Source: Buddleja alternifolia
Lineage: Eukaryota; Streptophyta; Magnoliopsida; Lamiales; Scrophulariaceae
Assembly (NCBI GenBank): GCA_019426215.1
Contig: CM033399.1
Coordinates: 28,095,022-28,159,021, forward strand
DNA: 64,000 bases
Direction: 5' to 3'
The notes under the pieces are model-generated. The model saw nothing but the letters and a program-made list of their open reading frames with translations, was not told where the DNA came from and did not search any database. Every line of letters starts with the position of its first letter. Positions within the stretch are counted from its first letter, which is position 1. Both the position numbers and the translations under genes were made by a program. Below, piece by piece: positions 12,501 through 22,860 of this stretch.

Positions 12501-12619
12501 GCTTGCTTTAAATTCAAGAAGTCTAAAATACAAGTCTCTGTGGGATCGACAATCCGGACTTAAAAATCCACTTTATTACTACACACGACCAGTCCACTTG
12601 CTGTGCAAACACGTGAGGA
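9598..12619 (+). mobile_element. Athila-like element, truncated copy B
   Basis: Nearly identical to 1577-4586. It begins inside the right arm of the second hairpin, so it lacks the 5' LTR, PBS, ORF and first hairpin. It is a product of segmental duplication rather than transposition, because the same non-element flank (13137-13924) follows it. PPT at 11170-11180. Differences from copy A are scattered substitutions and small indels. Confidence 0.85.
11181..12619 (+). repeat. 3' LTR of copy B
   Basis: Matches 3156-4586, with a TATA-like motif at 11615-11625. Near 12270 it carries extra bases (ATTTAAGGTT) absent from copy A. Confidence 0.8.
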
Positions 12620-13136
12620 GGTCAAGATACAAATCACTATCAAATACTGAAATCTGAAAACAGATAATTTATACCTCCATAAAAGTTTTCAGTTCGGGAA
12701 AGTTACAAACGATTGAACACTGGTACAAACTCCGAGAGTCGGATCCAGCAATTCTTGGTAAACTATCGCTAATCTATGCTACAAGCTACTCCTAATTACG
12801 CCTACGCCTACTCCTAGGAAAAGAGAAAAAAAGTTGTTGATTCTGATGATGCCTTTTTCTCTTTCCTTTTTTCGTTTTTTATCTCTGCTTCATGGTCCCA
12901 CGTCTTCAACCGTCGAGAACTGCTTCTAACTTCTCTTTCAAAATTCTTTCGTCTTGGCGAGTTACTTTTCTTAGGGAGTTCCCGACTCTTTGACCCTGCA
13001 TTAGACCTGACTTTTTTGGGTCTGCCTTGTTATTGTTATAATGGGCTTAACCTTTTATTTCTGGGCCCATTAATTGCTATTGGGCCTTTTGAGGTCTTTT
13101 AATTCGTCAACCCATTTTTATTTTTTAGTGTAAACA
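12620..13136 (-). repeat. Truncated Tat/Ogre-type LTR, copy B
   Basis: Duplicate of 4587-5104 with few substitutions and the same abrupt junction to the Athila-like LTR. The junction therefore pre-dates the segmental duplication. Confidence 0.7.
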
Positions 13137-13924
13137 CCAACAACATCATAGAGAATTCTATCAATGTAGAGTTGAGAGTTTGAATGAAAACATGGTAATA
13201 TCACTACGTGAGATGTTGACATCACCAAATTACTAATATGTCTGCTGGATTATTCAAAGGCAGGAGAAAGTGCTTGTGTTACGTTTTCATAGTTGCCGAT
13301 ATTAGGTGTGAATTTTTTTCATTCCATTATAATTGGCACATTTTAGAAGTAAACATAATGGTGTGGATATGTAATTTGTCAGTGATTGCATGCAATTAGA
13401 TTGATATTTCCATGTAATCTGAATTTTAGTTCTGGTTCCATCAGGAGAGACTTTTTCCCATGCGCAAATAATATACGAATTTTCATGTAATATGGCTGAA
13501 GAGGGAATCCTTTTTCCCACAAAACCTTTCATGATTTCTAGGTCTTAAGGCTTTTGATACTAAAAATTCATTGAGCTCATAAGTATTAGTCTGGGCATTA
13601 GTCAAGGCATTTATGATTTAACATCACCACAGTTGACATATAACAATGATCTCATAAGACTGAAACAATTGCATCATAATGAATAATATGAATCAGGGTG
13701 TCCAAGCAGGAATGTGCTCTCAAACACATCGAACACAACAGGAGAGCAACAAGATAAAGGGTGTGGGGGGTCTGGAAACTCAGGCTGATTCAACTAGCAT
13801 ACGTCAGTTCACAAATCTCACACTTAGCTGAAAATTACAATACCCCACAAGATTGTATGGAAATATGGTTCTGCCTCTCAGTACAAATAACAATGCTTCG
13901 TCAGTATATAAAAATCCAAGCCAA
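13137..13924 (-). other. Duplicated flank, truncated
   Basis: Copy of 5105-5895, including the 76-codon minus-strand open frame at 13302-13532. It stops at AAGCCAAA|CCCGAACCCG, where it joins an array unit in mid-exon. The exon-like block seen at 5956-6000 in copy A is absent here. No gene can be called. Confidence 0.6.
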
Positions 13925-14851
13925 ACCCGAACCCGATCCACTTGGCTCACCCATCGGACCTGGATCAATAATAAACCGCTCCAAATCAGAAACTAATCGA
14001 CTACAAGTGCAGCAAACTCCTCTAATCAATGCTTATATTCCAGCGAAACACACAAGCCATAACACACACAATCTGACAATAGGTGTTGTTCAATTTAAGC
14101 AAGACTCAAAAAACCATCAAAGTGAATTGTATGAGAGTGAAGGAAATCTATTCTACATTTCTGAAACTCTTACCCCCATCTGCCTCGCTCGAAGACTCAC
14201 GATTAGTCTTTCTGGCATGGTCTTCGGCTGACAGCTGGACTATGATATTGGCGGCTTCATGAGCGGTTAATACGTAACCCTTGGCCTTGTCAGGTTCAGC
14301 ACGGGCGGTCTCATTAGCCAGGTTGTTTGCTTTAGTGTTGCTCTTCAAAACTCTGTTTAAAGTATGTATTCCATAAATATCCCTTTTGTCCTTGTTTAAA
14401 GTAATAATGTACAAATTTAATCTCCTTAATTTTTAATACTTTATGGAATTCCAAAAACATATTTATGGAATACATATTTAATCTCCAAAAACAACACTTA
14501 CCATACTAGGACTCTTAGAATAAATAAAAACAGCCTCTTTTTTTTTTGCCATTTATTTTTTTTTTTAATAATAAACTTAATTAGGAAGCTCAGTTTTTCT
14601 TCTTGCGGCGCTCGTACACCTTCAAAGGACCCGAACCCGATCCACTTGGCTCACCAATCGGACCTGGATCAATAATAAACCGCTCCAAATCAGAAACTAA
14701 TCGACTACAAGTGCAGCAAACTCCTCTAATCAATGCTTATATTCCAGCGAAACACACAAGCCATAACACACACAATCTGACAATAGGTGTTTTTCAATTT
14801 AAGCAAGACTCAAAAAACCATCAAAGTGAATTGTATGAGAGTGAAGGAAAT
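13925..14851 (-). repeat. Exon-bearing tandem units (array B)
   Basis: One 5'-truncated unit (13925-14604) and the start of another (GCGGCGCTC at 14605). The minus-strand exon blocks match array A, including the GG|GTAAGAG donor at ~14176. The basic-tail block is intact at 14560-14680. This is the continuation of the array after the inserted duplication. Confidence 0.7.
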
Positions 14852-15190
14852 CTATTCTACATTTCTGAAACTCTTACCCCCATCTGCCTCGCTCGAAGAC
14901 TCACGATTAGTCTTTCTAGCATGGTCTTCTGCTGACAGCTGGACTATGACAATGGCGGCTTCACAAGGGGTTAATACGTAACCTTTGGCTTTGTCAGCTT
15001 CGGCACTGGCAGTCTCATTAGCCAGCTTCTTTGCTTTAGTGTTCAAAACTCTGCTACTGACAATGCTCTTTGCTAGCTCCCTTTTTCCTTGCTTAAAGGA
15101 GTCATGTTCATAATTAATCTCCTTAATTTTTTTTACTTTATGGAATCCCTGCATCAAAATATTACCATTGTTTATTTCCCAACTACCCAT
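14852..15190 (-). pseudogene. Outermost array exon with distinct upstream sequence, unrecognised protein
   Basis: A minus-strand open frame of 112 codons from ATG 15190. Its last ~60 residues match the exon block of every array unit (AEADKAKGYVL..., acidic-serine end SSSEADGG at a GT donor), but its first ~50 residues are unlike the units, so this is the probable parental end of the array. The content is helical, alanine- and lysine-rich, with no known domain. It may be a real internal or first exon of the gene whose exons were multiplied, and whether the gene is still functional cannot be told. Confidence 0.4.
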
Positions 15191-15600
15191 TGTTTAAATT
15201 GTTAAAGCATGCCTACAAGAATGTTTTTTGAAGTCATTTCCATGTGGTTTTTTGTCTACAAGAATCCACTGTCTTAGTGACATAATTATCATCATCAAAC
15301 CACTAAATTATGCATCTCTCTAGTCTAGAGTATACTACTAAAGTAACAATAAATTACAAAAAATAAAAATAAATAAACAATTCCTCCAAATTCAGAGCAC
15401 AAAACGCGGGCGTTTTAACTAGCAGGAAAATTAATTTAATTCAGTTGGGGACCAGGAGGGACACGCGTCAGGAGGAGAGACTAGGGGGGTCGCTGTTGTA
15501 CGAGGAGCCGGAGGAGTAGTACACCACGCGCTCCTGTAGCTGGAATGGCATTCAGCCAATTATCTTTTTCCATTTTATTTCAATTTCTGTTTTTCCTGAA
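15191..15600. other. Intergenic, no gene seen
   Basis: AT-rich to 15390, then a GC-richer patch around 15460-15540. No coding potential, repeat or RNA gene is visible. Confidence 0.5.
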
Positions 15601-15624
15601 TTCAATGAAGCTGTAGTTCTGTTT

Positions 15625-15720
15625 TATTGGGGATTATAAATACCCCTTTTGTAAGACATCAAAGGCAATTAATGAAGATCACTGTTACCCTAACCCTAAC
15701 CATAGGTCCCTTTCCTTTCA
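15625..15720 (+). promoter_or_regulatory. Promoter-like patch with TATA box and telo-box
   Basis: A strong plant TATA (TTATAAATA at ~15635) is followed ~50 bases later by ACCCTAACCCTAACC (15687-15701), a telo-box typical of 5' leaders of plant housekeeping genes. A CCAAT-like CAGCCAATTATC is at ~15552. A short open frame starts at ATG 15672, but no conserved protein follows and repeat sequence begins at ~15900. It may be a beheaded promoter or chance. Confidence 0.3.
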
Positions 15721-15899
15721 TAGCAGAAGATCCCTCTCCTTCCTCCATAAGAATTCACTCTGTTTGGAACTTGGAAGAAGAGAAATATTCACAGATCTGT
15801 GTTTTGATAGTGGTTGCTGTGTTTGAGGTGGTTTTGGCAATTGGGTTTGTAACCCTTCGGCCCGGGGTTGCAACCTATTTAACCCTCATATTAATCATC

Positions 15900-16927
15900 T
15901 CATTCCATCCCAAAAATTAGGTCTACGTCTTAATGGGCAGGCCTTGTGCGTCTTAATAGGCTTTCATACGCTTTTTTTAAGGCCTATCAAGCCCAACCTA
16001 CAAGACTTTTTACAAGCTGTGCAAAATGTAATGTATTTATTTATGTTATTTATTTATTTACTTTGTTTGTTTTTTTTTATCAAGGTTTTGTTTATTTATT
16101 TACTTTTGTTAATTATTTATTTATGTTATTTAATCTAATACATTTTTTATTTAGTACTTGTTACTTCACAATTTATCACTACAACTAATTTCTCAATTTA
16201 GTTATTACTTGTTAGTTTATTTATTTTGGTATTAGTAAAATAATATTTTTACACAATATTATACAATGGGGGTAATCAAATCAATATTTAAAAACTTAAT
16301 TGGTTTAAATAACCACTTATTTCCAACTTTAAATTTTCAAATAAAAATATAATCTAAATAATATAAAGTGTATTTTTAATATATTTGAAGGAATTGTAAT
16401 ATGTTGAATTAAATATAATGAAATATATAATTGATATAAATATAAAGTGTATAAAGTAGAGTTTGATAATATTGAGACAACTGTAAGAGATTGGAAGATT
16501 TTGGTGTGAAAAAATGTAATGAAATTATCATGTATTTATAGGTAATAAAAATCCAAAAAAACATAAATAAAGAAAATTAAAAATAAAACAACGCAAAATC
16601 TTGAAAATTACTCTAGCAATTAAGGGTCACTTTTTTAATGTAATTAGGTGACAAATTACACCAATAATTTCGTTAGCTGTGTTGCATGCAATTTCAACCA
16701 ATCTTACTTTTAAGTTTTGAGTGAAAAGTTGGCAGAATTAAAGTTCTTTTATATGAGTTAAGCAAAAGAATGTCGCAAGCATAAGATTTTGGAATTAAGT
16801 ATCGTTAAACATATGTATTTACCCCGCAAAAATGTTTAATAGTCGGATCCGGAATTGAATATGGTTAGTACTATTACTATAGCATATATACATAATACAT
16901 ACATATATATAAATATATTTTGTAATT
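15900..16927. other. AT-rich intergenic with hAT-like remnant
   Basis: 15905-16010 has AGGCCTATCAAGCCCAACC-type GC islets like those at 17700-17885. The rest is homopolymer- and TTTA-rich DNA without coding potential. Confidence 0.35.
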
Positions 16928-16945
16928 TACCACCGTCCTCGGTAT

Positions 16946-17119
16946 TTTTTTTTTATAAATAAATACTTATGCATTAATAAAAATGGGCTCAAGCCCTTTA
17001 CATAATACAAAACAGGGGCCATCAAAACAAACATCAGACAATGGACATCAGGGGAGTGGGAATTGACCTGTAATTAACAAAACCTAACGGCCCTAATACA
17101 ACAGAAAGTTGTAGCAACA
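16946..17119 (-). mobile_element. Small 5'-truncated retroposon, probable L1 3' end
   Basis: A 174-bp insert flanked by a 17-18-bp imperfect direct repeat (TACCACCGTCCTCGGTAT at 16928-16945; one mismatch at 17119-17136). The left edge is poly-T, i.e. a poly-A tail on the minus strand. The GGGCTTGAGCCC motif before the tail resembles the 3' UTR of plant L1 LINEs. TSD, tail and short length fit target-primed insertion of a heavily truncated L1. Confidence 0.65.
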
Positions 17120-17689
17120 TACCACTGTCCTCGGTATGTTCGCATGTAACGTGCACTTATGCAAGTGGATTTGATTCAACTGAATTCAATAGAAGTTTCC
17201 CTGATATGACTCTACATTGACTTGAGTATTATTATATTTTCTTTAATAAATCGATAACATGTATCAATACATCATATATATATATCAATCCTTATTCAAT
17301 ATTAATCAACCAGTAACAATTTATAATTAACTAATCCACTGCTTAAAAAATAGAGAAAAACTCACATATTAGTGGGACTAAAGTCCAAAAGGCAAAAAGT
17401 CTACTATCTTGAAGTCTCACTACACAATAAATCATGGTGAAAACTGAAAAGCCCATTTATCATAGTTAAAATTAATTGACCATGACGTTGTCTTGGATTC
17501 GGCCATGGTGTTTGCAAGCATGGTCAAAACATTGACCATGACTATGAAATAATTCAATCGTTGCACCCCTATTCAAATCCCAACAGTCAGCAAGACCGTT
17601 GGCCGTGGCACACTTGTGCATTTTTATTTTATTTTTTTATATTAAAATATATATTATTATTACATTATATATTTAGTAAAAAAAAATTG

Positions 17690-17885
17690 ACGCTGGCCGA
17701 AACCCGGCCCTCTGATGGGTAGGGTTGGCCCGGCCTGGTCCTGTTATGGACCGGGCTTTTTCAGCCTGACAGGCCTTAAGCAGACCGACCTTAATAGGCT
17801 CAGGTCTTTAATGGGTCGGCCTATTAAGGTCGACCTTGATAGGCTTTAAACAGGCCAGCCCATCTAAGGGCCTGTTTACACCTTT
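17690..17885. repeat. GGCC-rich hAT-like transposon terminus
   Basis: Repeated GGCCCGGCC, GGCCTATTAAGG and GGCCAGCCC motifs ending in GGGCCTGTTTACACCTTTA. Such GGCCGGGCC-rich ends with a GTGTAAAC terminal motif are common in plant hAT-type non-autonomous elements. The partner terminus could not be located, so only one end is claimed. Confidence 0.4.
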
Positions 17886-19354
17886 AGTGGACCAAAATGA
17901 AAGGAAGGACAAAAACGTAATTAGGAAGACAAATGTTAGGCAAATTGATAGCACTCTTCTATTCAAAAGTGCTATTTGTTCTATTAGTAATTTTACAGAT
18001 TTATTAGCAATTAGTTTGTTAGTTGTCAATTGGAGTAATACACCACAGGTATCGAACCCTTCCCCATCTCTCGCTGTATAAAGCAATCTGAACAGAATGA
18101 AGAAAGTATGAATCTGGTTGTTGTGTGAAATTGGTTCTTCTCTCTAGAATTCTAAAACTCTCTCTGTCTGTTTGAGCTCAAGGAAAATAATCTCCAGAGT
18201 TAGTTCTTTTCCCCATCTCTTAGATATTTCCTAAATTCCCTCCAGGATTAATAAATTCTTATGAAATTTTTTAATTTCTATCCATGCTCGAAAAAAGTTG
18301 TATCAGATAGTTTGAACTGTTTGAGAGAACTGATTGTTATGTTTTTATAGCCCTTAATTGAAATCCTAATACTCTAACTTGGAACCCCAATACCCTCAAT
18401 TGAAACCCGAAAACCCTAACCATCTCCATATTTATGGTTGGAACCCTAACCCCCTAAATACTCTACTCTGTTTTTATGGTTGGAATCGCAGAGAAAGAGT
18501 TGACATGTTTGATATGGAGGATTGTTACGAACAGTACTTACTTTTTGGTTGTATGACGTGCACATGCTAGTTGGTCAATCCTTTATTATAAAATTATTTT
18601 ATTTTTCCAAAACGACCTCGTTTCAGTTTTTCTGATTTTGTTTTCTTTTTCTGCAAGTACGTACATGATGACTATAGCTAATTAATTTATTGCAATTATA
18701 TATGGTTTTTCTAAGAACTAAGATCAGCTTTATAAGTAAGTATATTGTCTTTCAGCTATTGAATATTGAATATTACATCTACACCCCCTCCTGATAGGCC
18801 TAATTACAAATTACCCCTCAACCTTTTTTGAATACTCACACCCCCTCTAGTTACCAAGCGTTTACATTCGTCCATTGTTGTTAGGGTTACTCTTCTAGTT
18901 ACCAAGCGTTTGAAGTAATGTTCTAAGTTTCAAATGTTAATGAAGGGAAGTTGAATTTTAGCAAGAATTTTTATGATATAAACCTTTATGACGTAGAAAT
19001 CCCCTCCTTTCAAGTAGGAATCTCCTCTAGTATAAGCATAGCCTAAGAAGGGACTACCAATACTAGAGGGAATGCTAGAAAATTCCCTCTAGGATTCCTA
19101 CTTTGCCAATGACTTATAAAACCCCTCCTTCAAGAATTTGGGAAATAAATCTTCTTGACATTTAAAATTTTTCTTGTATTGCTAGTATTGAAATCCCTTA
19201 TTTGATATATTATGATGATAAATTTGAAATCCTCTACATTAGCCCCTTCTTTTTCCGAGACATTCAACTTATAAAATCTTAAATTTTAATAAATCATAGA
19301 GTACATAATTTTTAATTTGAGCAATCAAATACATGGTTTTATATATATATATAT
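17886..19354. other. Intergenic, no gene seen
   Basis: 17808-18086 is open on both strands by chance and shows no domain. 18370-18460 has several ACCCTAA-like words without a regular array. 18780-19260 contains diverged, CCCCTCC-rich short repeats. No gene can be supported. Confidence 0.45.
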
Positions 19355-20684
19355 ATATAGGATATGGATCAAATACATCCCTATAGTTTAGATAAGATAT
19401 AAGACCCAATCTAGACCATTTAAACCATTTGATCCCAAGGTCCAGATTTAACTCCCTTTTTTAGATTTTATAATTTCTTTAATAATGGTAGGGGCATTTT
19501 AGTCAAAGCATATCAAATTTGAAAAAAGATCTTCTCTCATCCATGGAAAAACAAACGTATTTTTCTAAATTACTCATAGATGCACGGTATGGGTTTCTCA
19601 GAAAATGACCAACTCACCTTCAATCTTCATCGTTTGAGGGTCTTCTTCTGAAACATAAATTGGTAAAGACGCAGAAACCATTTGGAGTTTGGGAATGAAG
19701 ATATGGATTTCTTTTTTACAGATTTATGTTAATCTAATTCTTTGAGTAATGAACAACACTATAATTGTGTTGAAAGATTTTAAGAAGCAGAACCATTTGG
19801 AGTTTGGGAATGAAGGTAATTTTTTTTTTTTTACAGATTTATAAGATACTGTAGAATGTGTTATAAGATACTGTATAATTGAATATTTTTAATATGTTAT
19901 AAACACATAATGTATAATGAGTTATAATATACTGTATAATGTGTTATAACACACTGTAAAACGGCTTATTAGATACTGTATAATTGAATATTTTTAATAT
20001 GTTATAAACATATATTATATAATAAGTTATAATATACTGTATAATATATTATAACATATTGTATAACGACTTATAAAATACTGTAATCATATATAAACAC
20101 CAACCCCCATTAACATCCAACAGCTAATATTTCCAAGCACACCAAATCACCCACAATTTTACTATATTATTATATAAATAAGAAACAGAAAAAGAGACCT
20201 CATTCTCATCTCATCTCCCATTTAAATTTCACACACATTCTCTCACTTTATATATATACTTTTACATATATACCTGTTACTGTTTCACTGTAGTATTCTG
20301 ATATTTTTGGGTATAAATTAAAAAAATCATCCCAATCGAAGTCTTTGGAGTAATAGTTCTCTACTTCACTAATTCTTCTTGTGTTCATCGTTAATGGCGG
20401 AAGAGAAGAAAAGAAGATTTCACAAGGATGATTCGAAAATAAGAAAGAAAAAAAAAAGGAACAGAAGAGAAGAGAAGCAGCGAAGAAGACGATGAAAAAA
20501 GATATAACTGAGATGTGGGTTTGTGGGATCAATTGACTATTATACCCCTGATCCAATTAGAATCAATTTCCCCACATGTTTTTTGATTCCTTTTGGACTG
20601 TTGGATTTAATAGATCTAATGGTGTAGATTGGGTCTTATATCTTATCTAATATAGGGTATGTATTAGATCTTGACCCTATATAT
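19355..20684. mobile_element. 1.33-kb non-autonomous TIR transposon
   Basis: Terminal inverted repeats of ~60 bp: 19356-19418 and the complement of 20620-20682. They share GATAAGATATAAGACCCAAT and most flanking bases. There is no transposase. The interior has two ~117-bp AT-rich tandem copies (about 19860-20090) built on TTATAAGATACTGTATAAT. A 102-codon minus-strand frame at 20248-20556 has no domain. Long TIRs favour a Mutator-like MITE, but the AT-repeat flanks hide the TSD. Confidence 0.65.
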
Positions 20685-21419
20685 ATATTTAAATGTTTTG
20701 GGTAATCAAGTACATCATATATGATCTGATGCTATACAAGTATGATGAACTTAACATTCATTCTACCACATGAATGAATCTGATTGTTAGGACTTAGGAG
20801 GTCTGAAATTCGAAAACTTCTAAAAAATAGCCATATTAATTTTAGTATATAAAAAAAATACATCTGCTAATTCTACATGTAGAATATAGCTTATTGGATC
20901 AATTTGAACAAACGACCCGAAGATGCATTCAATGGAGGCCCATTAAGCATTTAAGGTTCTTTTAGATGGGCCGAACAAAATGTTCTCACAAATGTCATGG
21001 GCTCACCTTAGTCAGGGGTAAATTAATCTTCAAGGGCCTAATGATAGGTTAAGTTAGTACGGCTTTGAATGGGCTGAGCTACTGACTTATTGATAGTTAG
21101 GCTTTTATGTTCCACATCCTAGGTCTGGCAATGGACAGGTCTTACTCAGACTCAAACTCAAACCCAGACCCAGACCCAAAAGTTTAGGTCTTTTGGTCTG
21201 GGCCTAGACTCAATCTATTTTGTCTTACTTTTTTTTTTAATTATTTCTTTGCTTATATTTTATTTGATAATTAATGTTTTGTTAATATAAATAAATATTA
21301 TAAATGTAATTTGAATATATACACACACATATAATAAGTAAAAGATATTTATCTATATATATATATGTATAGATATATATATATATATACACACTCAATA
21401 TCAAAATAAAATTATAAAA
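20685..21419. other. Intergenic with degenerate repeats
   Basis: Contains GGGCC-type islets at ~20935-21080 and a CCCAGACCCAGACCC stretch at ~21160, like eroded hAT-type ends, then TATA-rich DNA. No gene is seen. Confidence 0.4.
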
Positions 21420-21705
21420 AACTATAAAATTAAACATATAATACTAAATCTGAAATCTACTCAGTATTAAAATCCGAAACACACACACATATATATATAT
21501 GTGTATAAATCTGAAATATACACTCAGTATTAAAATCTGAAATATATACATATATGTATGTATAAATCTGAAATATATATATATATATATATATGGATAA
21601 ATCTGAAAGCTATATATATATGTATAATTTTGAAAGCTATATATATATATATGTAAAAATCCGAAATATACACTCAATATTAAAATCTGAAATCTATACC
21701 GGAAG
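21420..21705. repeat. AT-rich minisatellite
   Basis: At least eight irregular copies of AAATCTGAAATATA separated by (TA)n and (CA)n runs. The open frame on the minus strand, rich in I and Y, is a by-product of the repeat. Confidence 0.7.
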
Positions 21706-22190
21706 CAAATGCAACAAAATCAGTGTTATAGAAATTTTCAAAATCAAAGTTTTTAAAATATCGTATTAAATTAATAATATCATAAAAATTAATCAAATTA
21801 TTAGAATAAGAATTATCATAAATATGGATAATTAAACATGGAAGCATACTATTATCTAGATTATCTAAAAAGAAATAAAAATGTCGATTATCAGGCAAAA
21901 TAATATAAAAGATCATTATAACATGAAGATATTTCTTCTACCAAATATCACATAGAATTCATTATTCTTTAAGCATTTAAAAACGTAGAGGTCCAACGCG
22001 CTTCCTTACCTTAAATTTCTTTGACCAAAATACCACCGGGTCACACCATGAGACTTTTACCAGGCATTTCAGCCCCAACCTGCTTCTGATGGAAATCAGG
22101 TAACTTCCCTATGGCTCCTTCAGCAGTACTCAGCTCAGCCTAAGATCGTTTCCTACCCAAAGGCGTACAATTTTAAGGAAAGAAATAATA
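21706..22190. other. Intergenic, no gene seen
   Basis: AT-rich to ~21950, then ordinary sequence without domain, repeat or RNA gene. Confidence 0.4.
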
Positions 22191-22204
22191 TTGGGCTCTT
22201 GTGT

Positions 22205-22450
22205 TTTTAATGTAGATGAAATAATAAAATTCTATAATGATATTTGGAGAAGAAAGAGGTTTTATTTATTCATAATGTTACAAAGGGGTGTTTTTTACAA
22301 GGATTGTTTGAAGGCTTGTGAGGAGAGTTCTCCGAAATCTGCCTTCTACTTTGCTTTCAACTCCTATTTTATAGGCGTATAAACCGCCTTACTATTCTAG
22401 ATAAGTGCTGACTCAGCTATTTACAACAGTACATTTTATCTTATCTTTAA
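22205..22450 (-). promoter_or_regulatory. Compact TATA-to-AATAAA promoter block, LTR- or pararetrovirus-like
   Basis: On the minus strand, CCTATAAAATA (22365-22375) is followed ~100 bases later by overlapping AATAAA signals (22261-22270). A short capped-leader-plus-polyadenylation interval is typical of retroelement R regions and of caulimovirid terminal-redundancy promoters. Upstream on the minus strand is CTGAGTCAGCACTTATC (~22410) and a 96-codon frame. No second LTR copy is found here. The identity is inference only. Confidence 0.3.
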
Positions 22451-22539
22451 CAGTATACTAAACGTGTCTAGCTAAATGTCATCTTCTTTTTTATCTTCGA
22501 GAGTCTTCCTTTTGTTGTATTATATGATTCACCTATCTT

Positions 22540-22830
22540 TTAGTCACTGTTAGTGGTGACAAATACTCCTAACATGTCTTCTTCTTGTCGATTCTTCATC
22601 TTCATTGGTGAGCAGATTTGGCACGTCCCTTTAGTATGCTGTCTAAATTGACAAATCTTAGCTTGGGCTTGTGGACTTGATTCAATGATTCCAGAGTCTA
22701 GCCATTTTATCTTTGTCTGTAAATATTTGTTGGCAGCTTCGGGGGTCTTTTTTGCTGGACTTATCATTACAGAAGAATGCATCTTTTTTCCTCCATAAGT
22801 TCTAAATCCTAGTTTGAAGCTATTTTCCAT
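22540..22830 (-). CDS. Hypothetical 96-residue open frame upstream of the promoter block
   Basis: Starts at ATG 22830 and ends 22540. It is basic, with three cysteines in its C-terminal third (CQFRQHTKGTCQIC) that could bind metal. It is not recognised. It lies immediately before the TATA-to-AATAAA block on the same strand, the position of the last gene in a retroelement or pararetrovirus, and it is abutted by the L1 at 22861. It may be a fragment or non-coding. Confidence 0.25.
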   Translation of the reverse strand: MENSFKLGFRTYGGKKMHSSVMISPAKKTPEAANKYLQTKIKWLDSGIIESSPQAQAKICQFRQHTKGTCQICSPMKMKNRQEEDMLGVFVTTNSD

Positions 22831-22860
22831 GTTTTTCGCATATGTTTTTCGATCTCACAT

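Noticed and set aside
13761..14231. 156-codon plus-strand open frame
   Set aside because: It crosses the duplication junction at 13924 and then runs antisense through an array exon; its second half recurs as the antisense of every unit.
15687..15701. Interstitial telomere repeat
   Set aside because: Only two ACCCTAA units; better explained as a telo-box.
17808..18086. 92-codon minus-strand and 81-codon plus-strand overlapping frames
   Set aside because: Open on both strands, partly within the hAT-like GGCC repeats, no domain or start context.
21444..21677. 77-codon minus-strand frame rich in I and Y
   Set aside because: Created by the (TA)n minisatellite.
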